Shown piece by piece: positions 1-10,620 of a stretch of 64,000 bases of DNA. Source of the DNA: Pempheris klunzingeri (lineage: Eukaryota > Chordata > Actinopteri > Acropomatiformes > Pempheridae); contig NC_092022.1 of the NCBI RefSeq assembly GCF_042242105.1, positions 24,947,001 to 25,011,000 of the forward strand, read 5' to 3'. Made by a program: the position numbers and the translations under genes. The notes below the pieces were generated by a model that did no database searches, had not been told where the DNA came from, and saw only the letters and a program-made list of their open reading frames with translations. Every line of letters starts with the position of its first letter. Position 1 is the first letter of the stretch.

Positions 1-275
1 ACTAATACTAACACTATTGATTAGACATGAGGCCCAGACTAACAGAGAGGAACAGCAGCAGTGCTTCAGACCTTCACATCATGATGGGAAACATCTGGCT
101 GTTGCCTGATCAGCTGATTGGCTCTTATGACCACAAACATGAGGTTTTGTAGAGAATCCTTATTTTCTGTACAATCGTAATATTAGTGCTGGATGTTATT
201 GTTTATTATCTTATGTTGAGCAATGCAGATAAAACACATGAACAAACATCCAGTGTGAGGTTTATTGTAATAACT
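1..275. repeat. Duplication-unit end block, copy 1
   Basis: This block recurs almost unchanged at 15,848-16,120 and 26,604-26,872. In the two later copies it lies just beyond the 3' end of a TNFR gene. Its presence at base 1 implies that another unit ends just outside the window. Similarity fades after the shared phrase GTGAGGTTTA. It has no coding potential. Confidence 0.85.
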
Positions 276-439
276 AGAAAAATTGCAATTCCTGAAGAAA
301 TTGTAGTGTGACTGCTGCCCCCTGCTGTCACACTGCTGCTGATTTACATGCTGAGTTGCAGCTCTGCCACCACCCAGTGGCTCAAACGTCAGTTATAAAC
401 TGCTGCTTTTCTCAGGACCCGTTTGATGGTGCCCAAGGA

Positions 440-602
440 ATTGCTGATGACGTCACCACATACACACTCATATAAAATGAGAAGAGGGAGGGAATAAAAC
501 TAAAGCTGTGATTTTTGACAAGACAGTAGATCATAGAGCTGAACCAACACCACCATGAGCAGCAGACGACTGCTGAACACGAAAATGCGTTATTTGTTTG
601 AA
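440..602 (+). promoter_or_regulatory. Orphan promoter-like segment with short start exon
   Basis: A perfect palindromic CRE (TGACGTCA, 448-455) lies 15 bp upstream of a TATA box (TATAAAA, 471-477). An ATG in good context (CACCATGAG, 555-557) follows about 80 bases further on. The reading frame closes after 16 codons at 600-602. The segment is present in unit 1 only. It looks like the 5' end of an unrelated, perhaps immune, gene that was moved or left behind. No product can be named. Confidence 0.35.
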
Positions 603-1236
603 TAGAGTTGAAAAATTACCTTAATATTACCATAAAATGTTTTAGGCCTGCTCAAAACAGTTACTCTCCCTCATTGTGAGAGTGGACAGATAAGGTCAAT
701 CTGTCCTCCACAGAGTGGCGTCTCCTTTATTGTTTTGAGAAGCAGATAGATAGAATATACCAGACTGACTTCTGCTATCTGTAATGCACAAACCACAACA
801 GCAAATCAGAAAAGGTTACGTACTTTATTTATCCAAGAAGCATTTAAAAAAAGAGATGTTAGACTCAGTTTGTGGCTCCTCTGACCTTTTTAAAGAATAA
901 GGACACAGGGACAAGTTTGTTATTTTTTATAACAGTGTGGGTGGTTTGCTGCTTGGATGATATTTTAACTGAATGAGGTGTGTGGTATCGATCAGATGAT
1001 ACTGATTGAGAATTCCGACACCTGATCCAGGTCAACAAGCAGTTCTGTGGGGGGCATTTGACTAGTAAGGGGACACTTTAGTTAAGGCATTTCAGAATTA
1101 CTGTGAATTAAAACGAGTGGTGAGACTGGGGGAATCCCTACCGATCAAGCACACAGACTGATAGAGTCTGTGTGGAAGCTTCTTGATTAGGTCCTCACTT
1201 GGGCACTGTGCCATTCACTGATTCTGCACAGCGTGT

Positions 1237-1613
1237 GACCCTGTGATTGGCTGGCGCCTCTCCTCGCCTCCAAGTCAGCTGGGATTGGCTCCAGGTATCA
1301 AGACAATGGATGGATGGACATGAAAACGAATGGTGAGTTTAAACAGAATAAAAGTTCTCCATATTCCATATTAACCTCTGTGTGTGCTGACAGGCTCTTG
1401 AAGATAAAGACGTCATGTACGAGAACATCAGATACAGTCTGTGAACCACTGGAAGGATTCTACTGTGAGGACCCTACAGAGGACGGCTGTGCAGCAGCAC
1501 AGAAACACACAAGCAAGGAAGTTATACAGGAAGTTATGCAGAGTTATTCAGCTATCAAGCATCACACATTTGAATGCAGACCTAAACTGTGCACTGGAAG
1601 CTGTACGATGAAT
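1237..1613 (+). pseudogene. Decayed TNFR exon 4 fragment, unit 1
   Basis: From 1,394 to about 1,513 the sequence matches exon 4 of the two receptor genes downstream, including the stretch encoding TSCTRTSDTVCEPLEGFYC. A 4-bp deletion after GCTCT shifts the frame and gives an immediate TGA when read from the normal phase. The exon 3' end (SCLPGQY in the live genes) is replaced by unrelated sequence. A SINE tail ending in ATGGATGGATGG lies directly upstream (1,237-1,316). Similarity with unit 2 stops near 1,613, where a transposon begins. The acceptor AG is still present here, unlike in unit 2. Confidence 0.75.
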
Positions 1614-3200
1614 GCCATAAGAGTTTAAAGTAAGTGGCAGGAGAAATACATTTTACACCATTTGGCAGCCATTCTTAGATCGTCTTGCCCAACCAGGTGG
1701 ACACTCTAACATGCCCACAGTGGTCCACTCACCTCGACCTTGAAACCTTGTTGGATTGTGATGCTGTAGTGATCTAGCATTGTATTTTGCTGCCCTTTGT
1801 ACGCCCAGTTCTGTTTTTGCTTTTGTATTCCTTGTTTTCAGGACAACCCCTATAAAGGAGTGGTTCTGCAGGTGGTGACCACAGACCATTTCTCTGTTCT
1901 CATCCTTTCTGGCTGATGTTTTGGTCACTTGGCATTTTGTCAGTGCTCTCAGCCCTAGAGGTAGCATGAGGTGGTGTCTACAACCCACAGAAGTTGCTCC
2001 GGTAGTGCAGCTCATCCAGGATGTCACATCAATGCGAGCTGTGGCAAGAAGGTTTGCTGTGTCTCTCAGCACAGTGTCCAGAGCGTGGAGGAGATACCAG
2101 GAGAAAGGCCAGTACACCAGGAGACGTGGAGGGGGCTGTAGGAGGGCAACAACCCAGCAGCAGGACCGCTACCTCCTCCTTTGTGCAGGGAGGAACAGGA
2201 GGAGCCTTGCCAGAGCCCTGCAAAATGACCTCCAGCAGGCCACTAATGTGCATGTTTCTGCTCAAACTGTCAGAAACAGACTCCCTGAGGGTGGTATGAG
2301 GGCCCGACGTCCACAAGTGGGGCTTGTGCTTACAGCCCAACACCGTGCAGGGCGATTGGCATTTGCCAGAGAACACCAAAATTGGCAGATTCACCATTGG
2401 CGCCCTGTGCTCTTCACGGATGAGAGCAGGTTCACACTGAGTACATGTGACAGACGTGGCAGAGTCTGGAGACGCCGTGGAGAACGTTCTGCTGCCTGCA
2501 ACATCCTCCAGCATGACCGGTTGGGCCGCACAGCCCTCCATGTGCTAGCCAGAGGTACCCTGACTGCCATTAGATACCGGGATGAGATCCTCATACCCAT
2601 TGTGAGACCATATGCTGGTGCAGTGGGTTCCTTCTGATGCATGACAATGCTCGGCCTCATGTGGCTGAAATGTGTCAGCAGTTCCTGCATGATGAAGGCA
2701 TTGATGCTATGGACTGGCCTGCCCGTTCCCCAGACCTGAATCCAATCGAGCACATCTGGGACATCATGTCTCATCCATCCACCAACGCCACATTGCACCA
2801 CAGACTGTCCAGGAGTTGACTGATGCTTTAATCCAGGTCTGGGAGGAGATCCCTCAGGAGAACATCCGCCGCCTCATCAGGAGCATGCCCAGGTGTTGTA
2901 GGGAGGTCATACAGGCTCGTGGAGGCCACACACACTGCTGAGTCTCATTTTGACTTGTCTTGAGGAATTTCCCCTGAAGTTGGATCAGCCTGTAATGTGA
3001 TTTTCCACTTTTATATTGAATATGATTCCAAATCCAGACCTCTGTGGGATAATAATTTTGATTTACATTGATCATTTTTATGTTATTTTGTTCTCAACGC
3101 ATTCCACTATGTAATGAATAAAGATTTTCAACTGGAATATTTCATTCATTGAGATCTAGGATGCGTTATTTTAGTGTTCCCTTTATTTTTTTGAGCAGTG
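1614..3200 (+). mobile_element. Tc1/mariner-like transposon, defective
   Basis: An ORF at 1,921-2,637 encodes most of a Tc1-family transposase: an N-terminal helix-turn-helix, the FTDESRF motif with the first catalytic Asp, and then a frameshift. The protein resumes in another frame at 2,637-2,819 with HDNARPHVA (second Asp) and the DLNPIEHIWD glutamate motif, and then breaks again. The right end (about 3,133-3,200) is the TTTTTTTGAGCAGTG terminal repeat. No matching left terminal repeat is visible where similarity to unit 2 ends (about 1,613), so the copy is probably truncated on the left. It cannot move by its own transposase. Confidence 0.85.
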
Positions 3201-3202
3201 TA

Positions 3203-3951
3203 TATTTACATAATGTGCAACATCTGGGTAATTTTGCAAACAGATAAGTAAATGTGCAAATTTGTCAGAGGTAGATGGTAGGAACAGTAGGATAGACAAT
3301 ATGATATAAATACTGTTGGTATAAAGGTGCACAAGTGTCAGGGAGAGTAAGGTACATTGCAGTTCACAGTTGGAAATGTGAGCACAATAAACAGTTTGGG
3401 TGTTGTTGACTCCCATCGGCTGTTAAGGAGCCTGATGGCGGAGGGAAAGAAGGAGTTTCTGAGTCTGGATGTCCTGCACTTCAGAATCCTGTACCTCCTA
3501 GAGATGTGACGTTCGCGAACGAGTCAAGTCTTTTGAATGGCTCTTTTAAGTGAACGATGAGAACTGGTTCAGTTGCAAGCCGTTCTTATGCAAATTGCCC
3601 GCGCTGCCTTCATGTGTCACCTGTGTGCCCCACAACTCTGACTTGTTCATGCTGCCTTCACGTGGACGACTAATGACATCTCTGAGTTTGAGTCGTCCAC
3701 AACACAGATTCGCAGCATCAGGGGAGGAGATATTAGTGAGCGCCGCCCGACTGGACTGAAGAGATTTACATTTACCGCTGGATCAATGAGCAGGAGATAT
3801 TAACGACTGAAGAAAAGTCATTTGTTATTGTTTCCATTGTTCTGATGTGGATTCGAGTCAAGGAGCTGAGTTCCTGTTTGTAAAGTAGTTCAGGTGAACA
3901 CACACCAGGTAGTTTAGTACAATTATGCATTCACATTTTTATTATGTCCTA

Positions 3952-4002
<51 letters not shown>

Positions 4003-4520
4003 CATATTTTGTCTGTATTGTTAAAATGTTCATGTGTGGAAAATTTCACACTAAATTTATTTAGCATGGAAGTTATCTGTAGCCTGCATAGCTTTTATTG
4101 TGCCACAAAGTTTTTTACATGAAGGGAAAATTCAAAATAGTGATCTCACTGTCGAAGCATGTTGGTATGGCGCCATCTTATGGAATGATTACACTGAAAA
4201 CACAAGCCAAATGAAATTATAATCAATATTTCAGAATAATTCATGTACAAAGTGTACAGGTTTGAATTATTCTGAACCAAATCTTACTTTACAACTGCTA
4301 CCAGTGATTGTTTCTTTGATAAAAACGAGTTACCCCTGGTTGACGTCTAATAAATAAATATAACAACAAGTCAGTCTTCTCAAGATCCGGCTCCCTTCAA
4401 AGAGCCATAAATCCCATCTCTAGTACCTCCAGCCTGAGGGGAGGAGAGTGAACAGTTTGTGTTGGGGGGGGGTGGGGGGGGTCCTTGATGATAGAGGCAG
4501 CCCTCCAGTGGTCTCTGAGT
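3203..4520. repeat. Older interspersed repeat, split by a hAT element
   Basis: Segments 3,203-3,498 and 4,423-4,520 read as one old fish interspersed repeat. A phrase like GGAGCCTGATGGCGGAGGGA is typical of a widespread fish family whose relatives also lie at 30,055-30,440 and 39,955-40,290. The class is not certain. The two halves are separated by a hAT-type insertion. A G-rich run is present at 4,464-4,480. Confidence 0.5.
3499..4422. mobile_element. Non-autonomous hAT-type element
   Basis: The element is 924 bp, with terminal inverted repeats TAGAGATG at both ends. It is flanked by a perfect 8-bp target duplication GTACCTCC (3,491-3,498 and 4,423-4,430). TIRs of this type with an 8-bp duplication are hallmarks of the hAT superfamily. 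No transposase is encoded. It contains a (TA)n tract at about 3,957-3,999. It sits inside an older interspersed repeat, so the order of insertion is clear. Confidence 0.85.
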
Positions 4521-4529
4521 ATCTTAACA

Positions 4530-4935
4530 CATAATCTGAGTACAGACAAAGGGCTTGGGGAAATAAACTGTACAGTGTACGTTTGAATCTAACATTTCCA
4601 GCACTGCAATGGGGAGCATAAGTCCCTCTCTTCTAGTTAGACATTTTATTTTGAAGGGCTCGTGTCATGCGCAGTGTCAGTCTGCTCCACGTGCAGTTTC
4701 ATCAGCCAGGTATTTCTCAACAACAGGCTGTTCGAGGGTTACGCCCTGGTTTTAAGGTTAAAGAACAACTTGCAGATTAATTTTGGACATTTTATTCTTA
4801 ACCGTGTCTAAAAAGGACTCTTTGAACTTCCTTCTCTTTAACGTCTCGTCAGTCTTCAAATGAAGGAGTGTCTGTCTGCTGCTGTAGGTGAGTCAGTCTG
4901 TCAGTGTGTATCAGTGTGTGTGTGTGTTTCCTATA
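4530..4935 (+). promoter_or_regulatory. Unit-1 copy of the receptor 5' region
   Basis: This segment corresponds to the 5' region of the unit-2 gene (20,085-20,690). It includes ATTTTATTTTGAAGGGCTCG and the non-coding exon end CTGCTGCTGTAG followed by a GTGAGTC donor (4,877-4,895). Similarity stops at about 4,935, where a CA repeat begins. The second leader exon and its ATG, found in unit 2 at 20,729-20,887, are not seen in unit 1. The promoter may still work, but the transcript would lack the usual start codon. Confidence 0.55.
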
Positions 4936-4939
4936 TACA

Positions 4940-6860
4940 TACACACACACACACACACACACGGTTTGTTATTGTTAAGCATTTACCAGGTCAGATCCGC
5001 AGTTTAACTCCAGCACTGGACGTTTCTTTGTACACAACTGCACAGCGAATTATATTCCGCAGCGATTGTGGTAATAATGTTTTCTCTTACTGTTGCTGAT
5101 ATAATATAGTCTTTAATCAAAAACGTGATCGATGGTAGGAACGTGCATCACAAGTTAAACTGGGCGCAGCGGTGTCACAAGTAAACCCAGCGAACAGCTT
5201 TCTGCAAACTGTGTGGATTAACACACTCTTCCTGCTTCCTCTACGGGCTGGATGAAAGTGGAAACTTTCCCAGATCTATCAGTTCAGTAACGATACTTGA
5301 TACAATTATAAAAACAACGACAAGAACATTAAGTTACAGACTTCGTGGCGTTAGCAGTGTTTTCAACAGGCATCTACGTAGTCACCCACAATGCCAATGC
5401 CGCTCAGTGTGGAACCACTCTCACTGTCCGACCTACTCAAAAACCAACAAAGTTATAAAATGTTTACCAAATTTATAAAGGCTGTTGCACTCCTGTTACC
5501 TAATTCTAGTTTTGTGCACCATTCTTAACACAAATTGTCCTTGTTTGCCAAACGACAGTCTCAGTCCGATGTCTGACTCAGAGGACAGAGTGCTGAATGC
5601 TGCAGAGGTTCATGCTGAGATGCACCTTTAAAGACTTGAATGTAAAACACGACTGATGATACTTGTGTCACTGGTTAATTTGGAATTTGTCACAGCAATC
5701 TGTTCAAGCTGGGCAGAAACACAGTGGTACACCTCAGACTGTGTTTAACTTATTGGCTTATTTGACTTATTTGATTTTGGTGGGTCTAAATGATGCAAGG
5801 CAGAATATACAGCCAGTGTTTCTAAAGCTATATTTAAATATTTATATTGTATAGTTACAATATATGATCTCACAATTCGCCCCCATTTTTTGATGCTACT
5901 ATGATTGTCAGACTTTAATAGTTACTGTCGTCCTATTATTCTCGTTGTTATCGTGGTGTAACCATACGAAGAATGTCATTATCGGTATAAACCCTACTTT
6001 GAGTGGTCAGCGGTTCGATTCCAGTTTGGCCTGTTTTGTTGACTTTACGACAAAAACAGACAGCGGATAATATTTTTACATTGTTTTGTCGATGTCACAA
6101 TTAATCTTCCGTTTTTAATGTAGTATATCAAAACATAATGACGAAACTAATGGAGAAGCGAAATAATAAGCATGTATATTTCCTGGTTAATCGACAAGGG
6201 GTCCTCGGAAGCCCCGCCCCCGGCACATCTGTTTGACACACGGGAATATCACCAGTTAATCCAACACCAGTAACCCAATGTGATTTTAGATGGCGCCCCC
6301 CTCCATCGGCGATTTACATGCACTTACAAAAGAAATCGAATAGCATTGCTTTTATCATTGTCTTTAATTTGTAAGGTAACATGTCACCAAATTTACATAC
6401 TTAACAAATCACAAATTAATACAAAAAAATCTGAAATACAATATAAATACCCTTACCACAAAATAAAAACCTGTAAATAAGTGAATAAAGAATAATAATA
6501 ATAATAATAATGTGTACTTTAAGACTGACGTAAAGTTTAAAACAATTAACATGCTTTAGATAATATGAACTGTAACACAACCAACAACTAGCGTTAAAAA
6601 TCAGATCCATGAAGGGTTGAAAATGGAACAGCATTTTGACTGACTATTAAAAGCAGGAGAAACGTTAGCTAGCCAGAATGCCAGATGGAAATAAAACAAG
6701 CATAGATTAGGCCAATGTAGACACCTACTGAGTAGGTTTAATCTATCCAGATGATCCCTAACAGTAAAGACCTCTCCATGCCGCTCAGCTACAGAGATAT
6801 CAAACTGCTTATTTACTGATTAGCATACGATGTTGAGGCTGATCGCTCAGAAGCAAGTGA
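4940..6860. other. Unit-1 stretch without recognisable gene
   Basis: It opens with a short (CA)n tract (4,940-4,962). A pol III B-box-like GGTTCGATTCC occurs at 6,011-6,021, perhaps a SINE-head relic, and an (AAT)n run lies at about 6,490-6,510. All frames are short and biased, and no protein motif is recognisable. Confidence 0.5.
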
Positions 6861-6867
6861 ACAACCT

Positions 6868-7441
6868 GCTGTTCCACTGTGATAACTGCTACACCTGTGA
6901 TAACTGCTACACCTGTGATAACTGCTACACCTGATGTTACACTGTGATAACTGCTACACCTGTGATAACTGCTACACCTGTGATAACTGCTACACCTGAT
7001 GTTACACTGTGATAACTGCTACACCTGATGTTACACTGTGATAACTGCTACACCTGATGTTACACTGTGATAACTGCTACACCTGTGATAACTGCTACAC
7101 CTGATGTTACACTGTGATAACTGCTACACCTGTGATAACTGCTACACCTGATGTTACACTGTGATAACTGCTACACCTGTGATAACTGCTACACCTGATG
7201 TTACACTGTGATAACTGCTACACCTGTGATAACTGCTACACCTGTGATAACTGCTACACCTGATGTTACACTGTGATAACTGCTACACCTGTGATAACTG
7301 CTACACCTGATGTTACACTGTGATAACTGCTACACCTGTGATAACTGCTACACCTGATGTTACACTGTGATAACTGCTACACCTGATGCTCCCTGTGATA
7401 ACTGCTACACCTGATGCTCCCTGTGATAACTGCTACACCTG
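6868..7441. repeat. Minisatellite with 18-bp and 29-bp units
   Basis: The core TGTGATAACTGCTACACC (18 bp) alternates irregularly with a 29-bp form that adds TGATGTTACAC. The last two repeats carry the variant TGATGCTCCC. The array is about 570 bp. It lies in unit 1 upstream of the receptor exons and is absent from unit 2, so it arose or was lost after the duplication. Confidence 0.9.
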
Positions 7442-7724
7442 ATGCTGCTTCATGTCATGACTGGATCTTTACTTTACCTCTTTCTTTCTCCCGTTTTTCC
7501 TCTTCTTCTTTTCTTTTTTTTCTTCCCTGTGCTCTGGACAGTTTCGGTCGTTTTGACATTTTACAAGGTTCTCTGGGGTCACATCAATAAATTCGCCCCT
7601 CCCCCCACAGAGAGTGAACAGGTAGACTGAGAAGCCTCCCAGCTCCACCTATCAGCCCAGTCATTAGACCCAGCAGAAGATTTTTTAATAGATTTTTATT
7701 CCTTTCAGATGGTTCTACTGTTAC

Positions 7725-8162
7725 AATGAGGTCTGTAAATGTGGACAAATGAATGTCAGGTACCAAATTCTCTGTCTGTGGACACTGTGGAGTCAAATGG
7801 TGTCAGTAGCACATATTTTACAGCATATCTGCACAGGTTTCTCATTCACATGATGTTCCACATATCTAGTCAGTGCAGGAAGCTCAGTGTGGACTGTTTG
7901 CTCAGCAGTTAGTATCATCTCCTCATATGTTTTCTGTTTGTTTCCAGGTGAGATGACTTCTTCTGCCCATGAAAACTGATCCGACCCTATAAAATGATGT
8001 CGGCACAAAAAGCTGCAGCTGCATCATTGCTGGTAAAATAACTGTAATAATGTCACGTCATAATAATGTTATTACAGCAAGATTTAGTTTGCTAAGCAGC
8101 ATCTCAGTCATCATAATACTCCTCCAACATTTCTGTCTGGAAGCACCTGCCCCGTGCTTACC
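7725..8162. repeat. Unit-shared upstream segment with a micro-inversion
   Basis: This matches unit 2 at about 21,870-22,530 on the same strand, except that about 7,836-7,901 is the reverse complement of about 22,194-22,260. Both flanks of the inverted block remain collinear. The right edge (GCCCCGTGCTTACC) is exactly where a LINE begins in unit 1. It is intron or upstream sequence of the receptor genes. Confidence 0.75.
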
Positions 8163-10262
8163 TATGAGCTATGTGTCAGCTAACGCTAACCTTACTTAGC
8201 ATAGGTCCACATGAACAGAAAAGGAAGAGACATTCAGGAAAACAATCCGCGTGTTCCCCAACCAGAAACCCTGGTTCAACAACGAGGTGATCTTCCTACT
8301 GAAGATCAGGAACGCTGCGTACAGGGCCAAAGACACTGCAGCTTACAGCCTGGCAGGAACCAACCTGAAGCATGACATCAAAACAGCAAAGAACGAATAC
8401 AGGCTCAAGATTGAGGGGAATTTCAACAGCAACAACACCAGACGTATGTGGCAGGGCCTACAGTCAGTCAGTGACTATAAAACAAACAGCACTTTGCCTG
8501 CCAACGTCGACCCCCTGCTTGCTGAAGACCTGAACCTGTTCTTTGTCCGTTTTGAAAACGGAAGCTGCACTAGATACGCAAACAGACTGGCACCAGACCA
8601 GCAGCAGCTGAGGCTGGACACAAGCGAGGTGAGGAATGCACTGCGGCAAGTCAAAACCGGGAAAGCGATAGGACCGGACGGTGTCCCAGCATGTGTTCTC
8701 CAGGCATGCACAGACCAGCTTGCTGAGGTGTTCACAGACATCTTTAACCTCAGCTTGACCTGAGCAGTCGTCCCAGCTTGCCTCAAAACCACCACCATCG
8801 TGCCCATCCCCAAGCTGAAAACTGTGAGCAGCTTGAATGACTACAGGCCGATCGCACTCACACCAGTGATTGCGAAATGCTTTGAAAGGTTAATCATGGC
8901 TCACATCAAACGCACCATCCCTGCCACACTGGACCAGCACCAGTTCGCCAATTCGAGCCAACAGGTCAACTGAGGACGCCATCAGCACCGTCCTGCACAC
9001 GGCCTTGGAGCATCTGGAGAAACCCAACACCTATGCCAGGCTGCTCTTCCTGGACTTCAGTTCGGCCTTTAACACAGTCATCCCCAGCGCCTTGGTCTCT
9101 AAACTGCACAACCTCGGCCTAAACTCCACCATCTGCAACTGGACACTGGACTTCCTCACTAACTGCCCCCAGTCTGTCAGGTTGAGGAATCACACATCCT
9201 CCTCCATCACCCTAAACACCGGTGTGCCCCAAGGATGTGTCTTGAGCCCCCTCCTCTTTGCCCTCTTCACCCACGACTGTCAGCCTGTCCACGCAACTAA
9301 CACCATCATCAAGTTCGCGGACGACACAACGGTTGTGGGGCTGATCTCCAACAACGACGAGACAGCATACAGGAGCGAGGTACAAAACCTGACAATCTGG
9401 TGCTCCACCAACAATCTCATCCTGAACAGTAAAAAGACCAAGGAGATTGTGGTGGACTTGAGGAGGTCCAGGAGGATGGCCACTGCTCCTATGACCATCA
9501 ACGGAGAGGCTGTGGAGAGAGTCCCCACCTTTAAGTTTCTGGGGGTTCACATCACCGAGGACCTCTCCTGGAGCGCACACACCTCCCATGTCACCAGCAG
9601 AGCACAACAACGCCTCTATTTCCTGAGGAAACTGAGGAAGGCTGGTCTATCACGGAACCTCCTCACCAACTTCTACCGGTGCACGGTGGAGAGCATCCTG
9701 ACGTACTGTATCACAGCGTGGTATGCAGGATGCCACAAGAGGGAGCAGAAGGCACTGCAGAGGGTCATCAAAGCGGCACAGAGGATCACCGGGTCTGATC
9801 TACCTGCCGTCAGTCAACTCTTCGAGACCCGATGTCAGAGCAGGGCCAGGAACATCACCTGAGACCCGACGCACCCTGCCCACCACCTCTTCAGGCTCCT
9901 CCCCTCCGGCAGGAGATTCAGGACAATTCAGGCACCACTAGGCACCACTAGGCACCACTAGGCTGAAAAACAGCTTTTTCCCCATGGGAGTCATACTACT
10001 GAACACACTATAGCACCCCCCACCACCACACCCCATACCCAGTCTCACTCACACCCATATTCTCAAGTTCTATCTATATTTGCACTACTACCACCTACCC
10101 TTTGAATGTAAATATTTTTTATTACTTACTATTTTTATTTATTTATTTGTTCTAATTCTTCTGTTTATTTCCTTAGACTTGTCCGGGCGTACCAACGCAA
10201 TTTCGTTGTATGATGTAACAGTTGTACAATGACAATAAAAACCTCTTATGCTCTTATGCTTA
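8163..10262 (+). mobile_element. LINE (L2/CR1/Rex-like), 5'-truncated and broken
   Basis: Reverse transcriptase sequence runs from about 8,236 to 9,862. An upstream part contains GKAIGPDGVP. An in-frame TGA at 8,761 interrupts the frame, which continues through [12 protein letters not shown] frameshift near 8,950 leads to the part with [25 protein letters not shown] and the catalytic FADDT box. The 3' end has TACAATGACAATAAAAACC followed by short CTTATGCT repeats, as in L2-type elements. The copy lies in unit 1 only, with its left edge at the unit-shared sequence ending at 8,162. It is not functional. Confidence 0.85.
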
Positions 10263-10620
10263 TAAGAAGTACACTTTTTATACACTGTTGTACTTGCACT
10301 TTTTAAAGCAGGACTTTTACTTGTAACAGTGTTTCCATCCTGTTGTGTTACAACTTTTACTTAAGAAAAAGATCTGAGTACTGCAGCAAACACATAAGTT
10401 ATAATATAGTTTTTAGTATTTTTTAGTAGCATTTTAGTTGTTATAATTAGTGTTTGTTTACCTGTAGGGTGAGAAAATGTAGATTCACAGCAGAGCCTAA
10501 AAACAGAGATATCATTTTTAAGCCATATTGAAATTACAATGTGTCAAAACAGAAACATTTTGTTGTCAAAAAGCATCAAGATCACTGAGTGAGACAAAAA
10601 CCTTCTGTTACTCTTCACAG

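Noticed and set aside
1653-2117. Minus-strand ORF over the first transposon
   Set aside because: It is the shadow of the plus-strand transposase frame and the element's leader.
6885-7441. CRISPR-like regular repeats
   Set aside because: Repeats are contiguous without unique spacers; this is a eukaryotic minisatellite.
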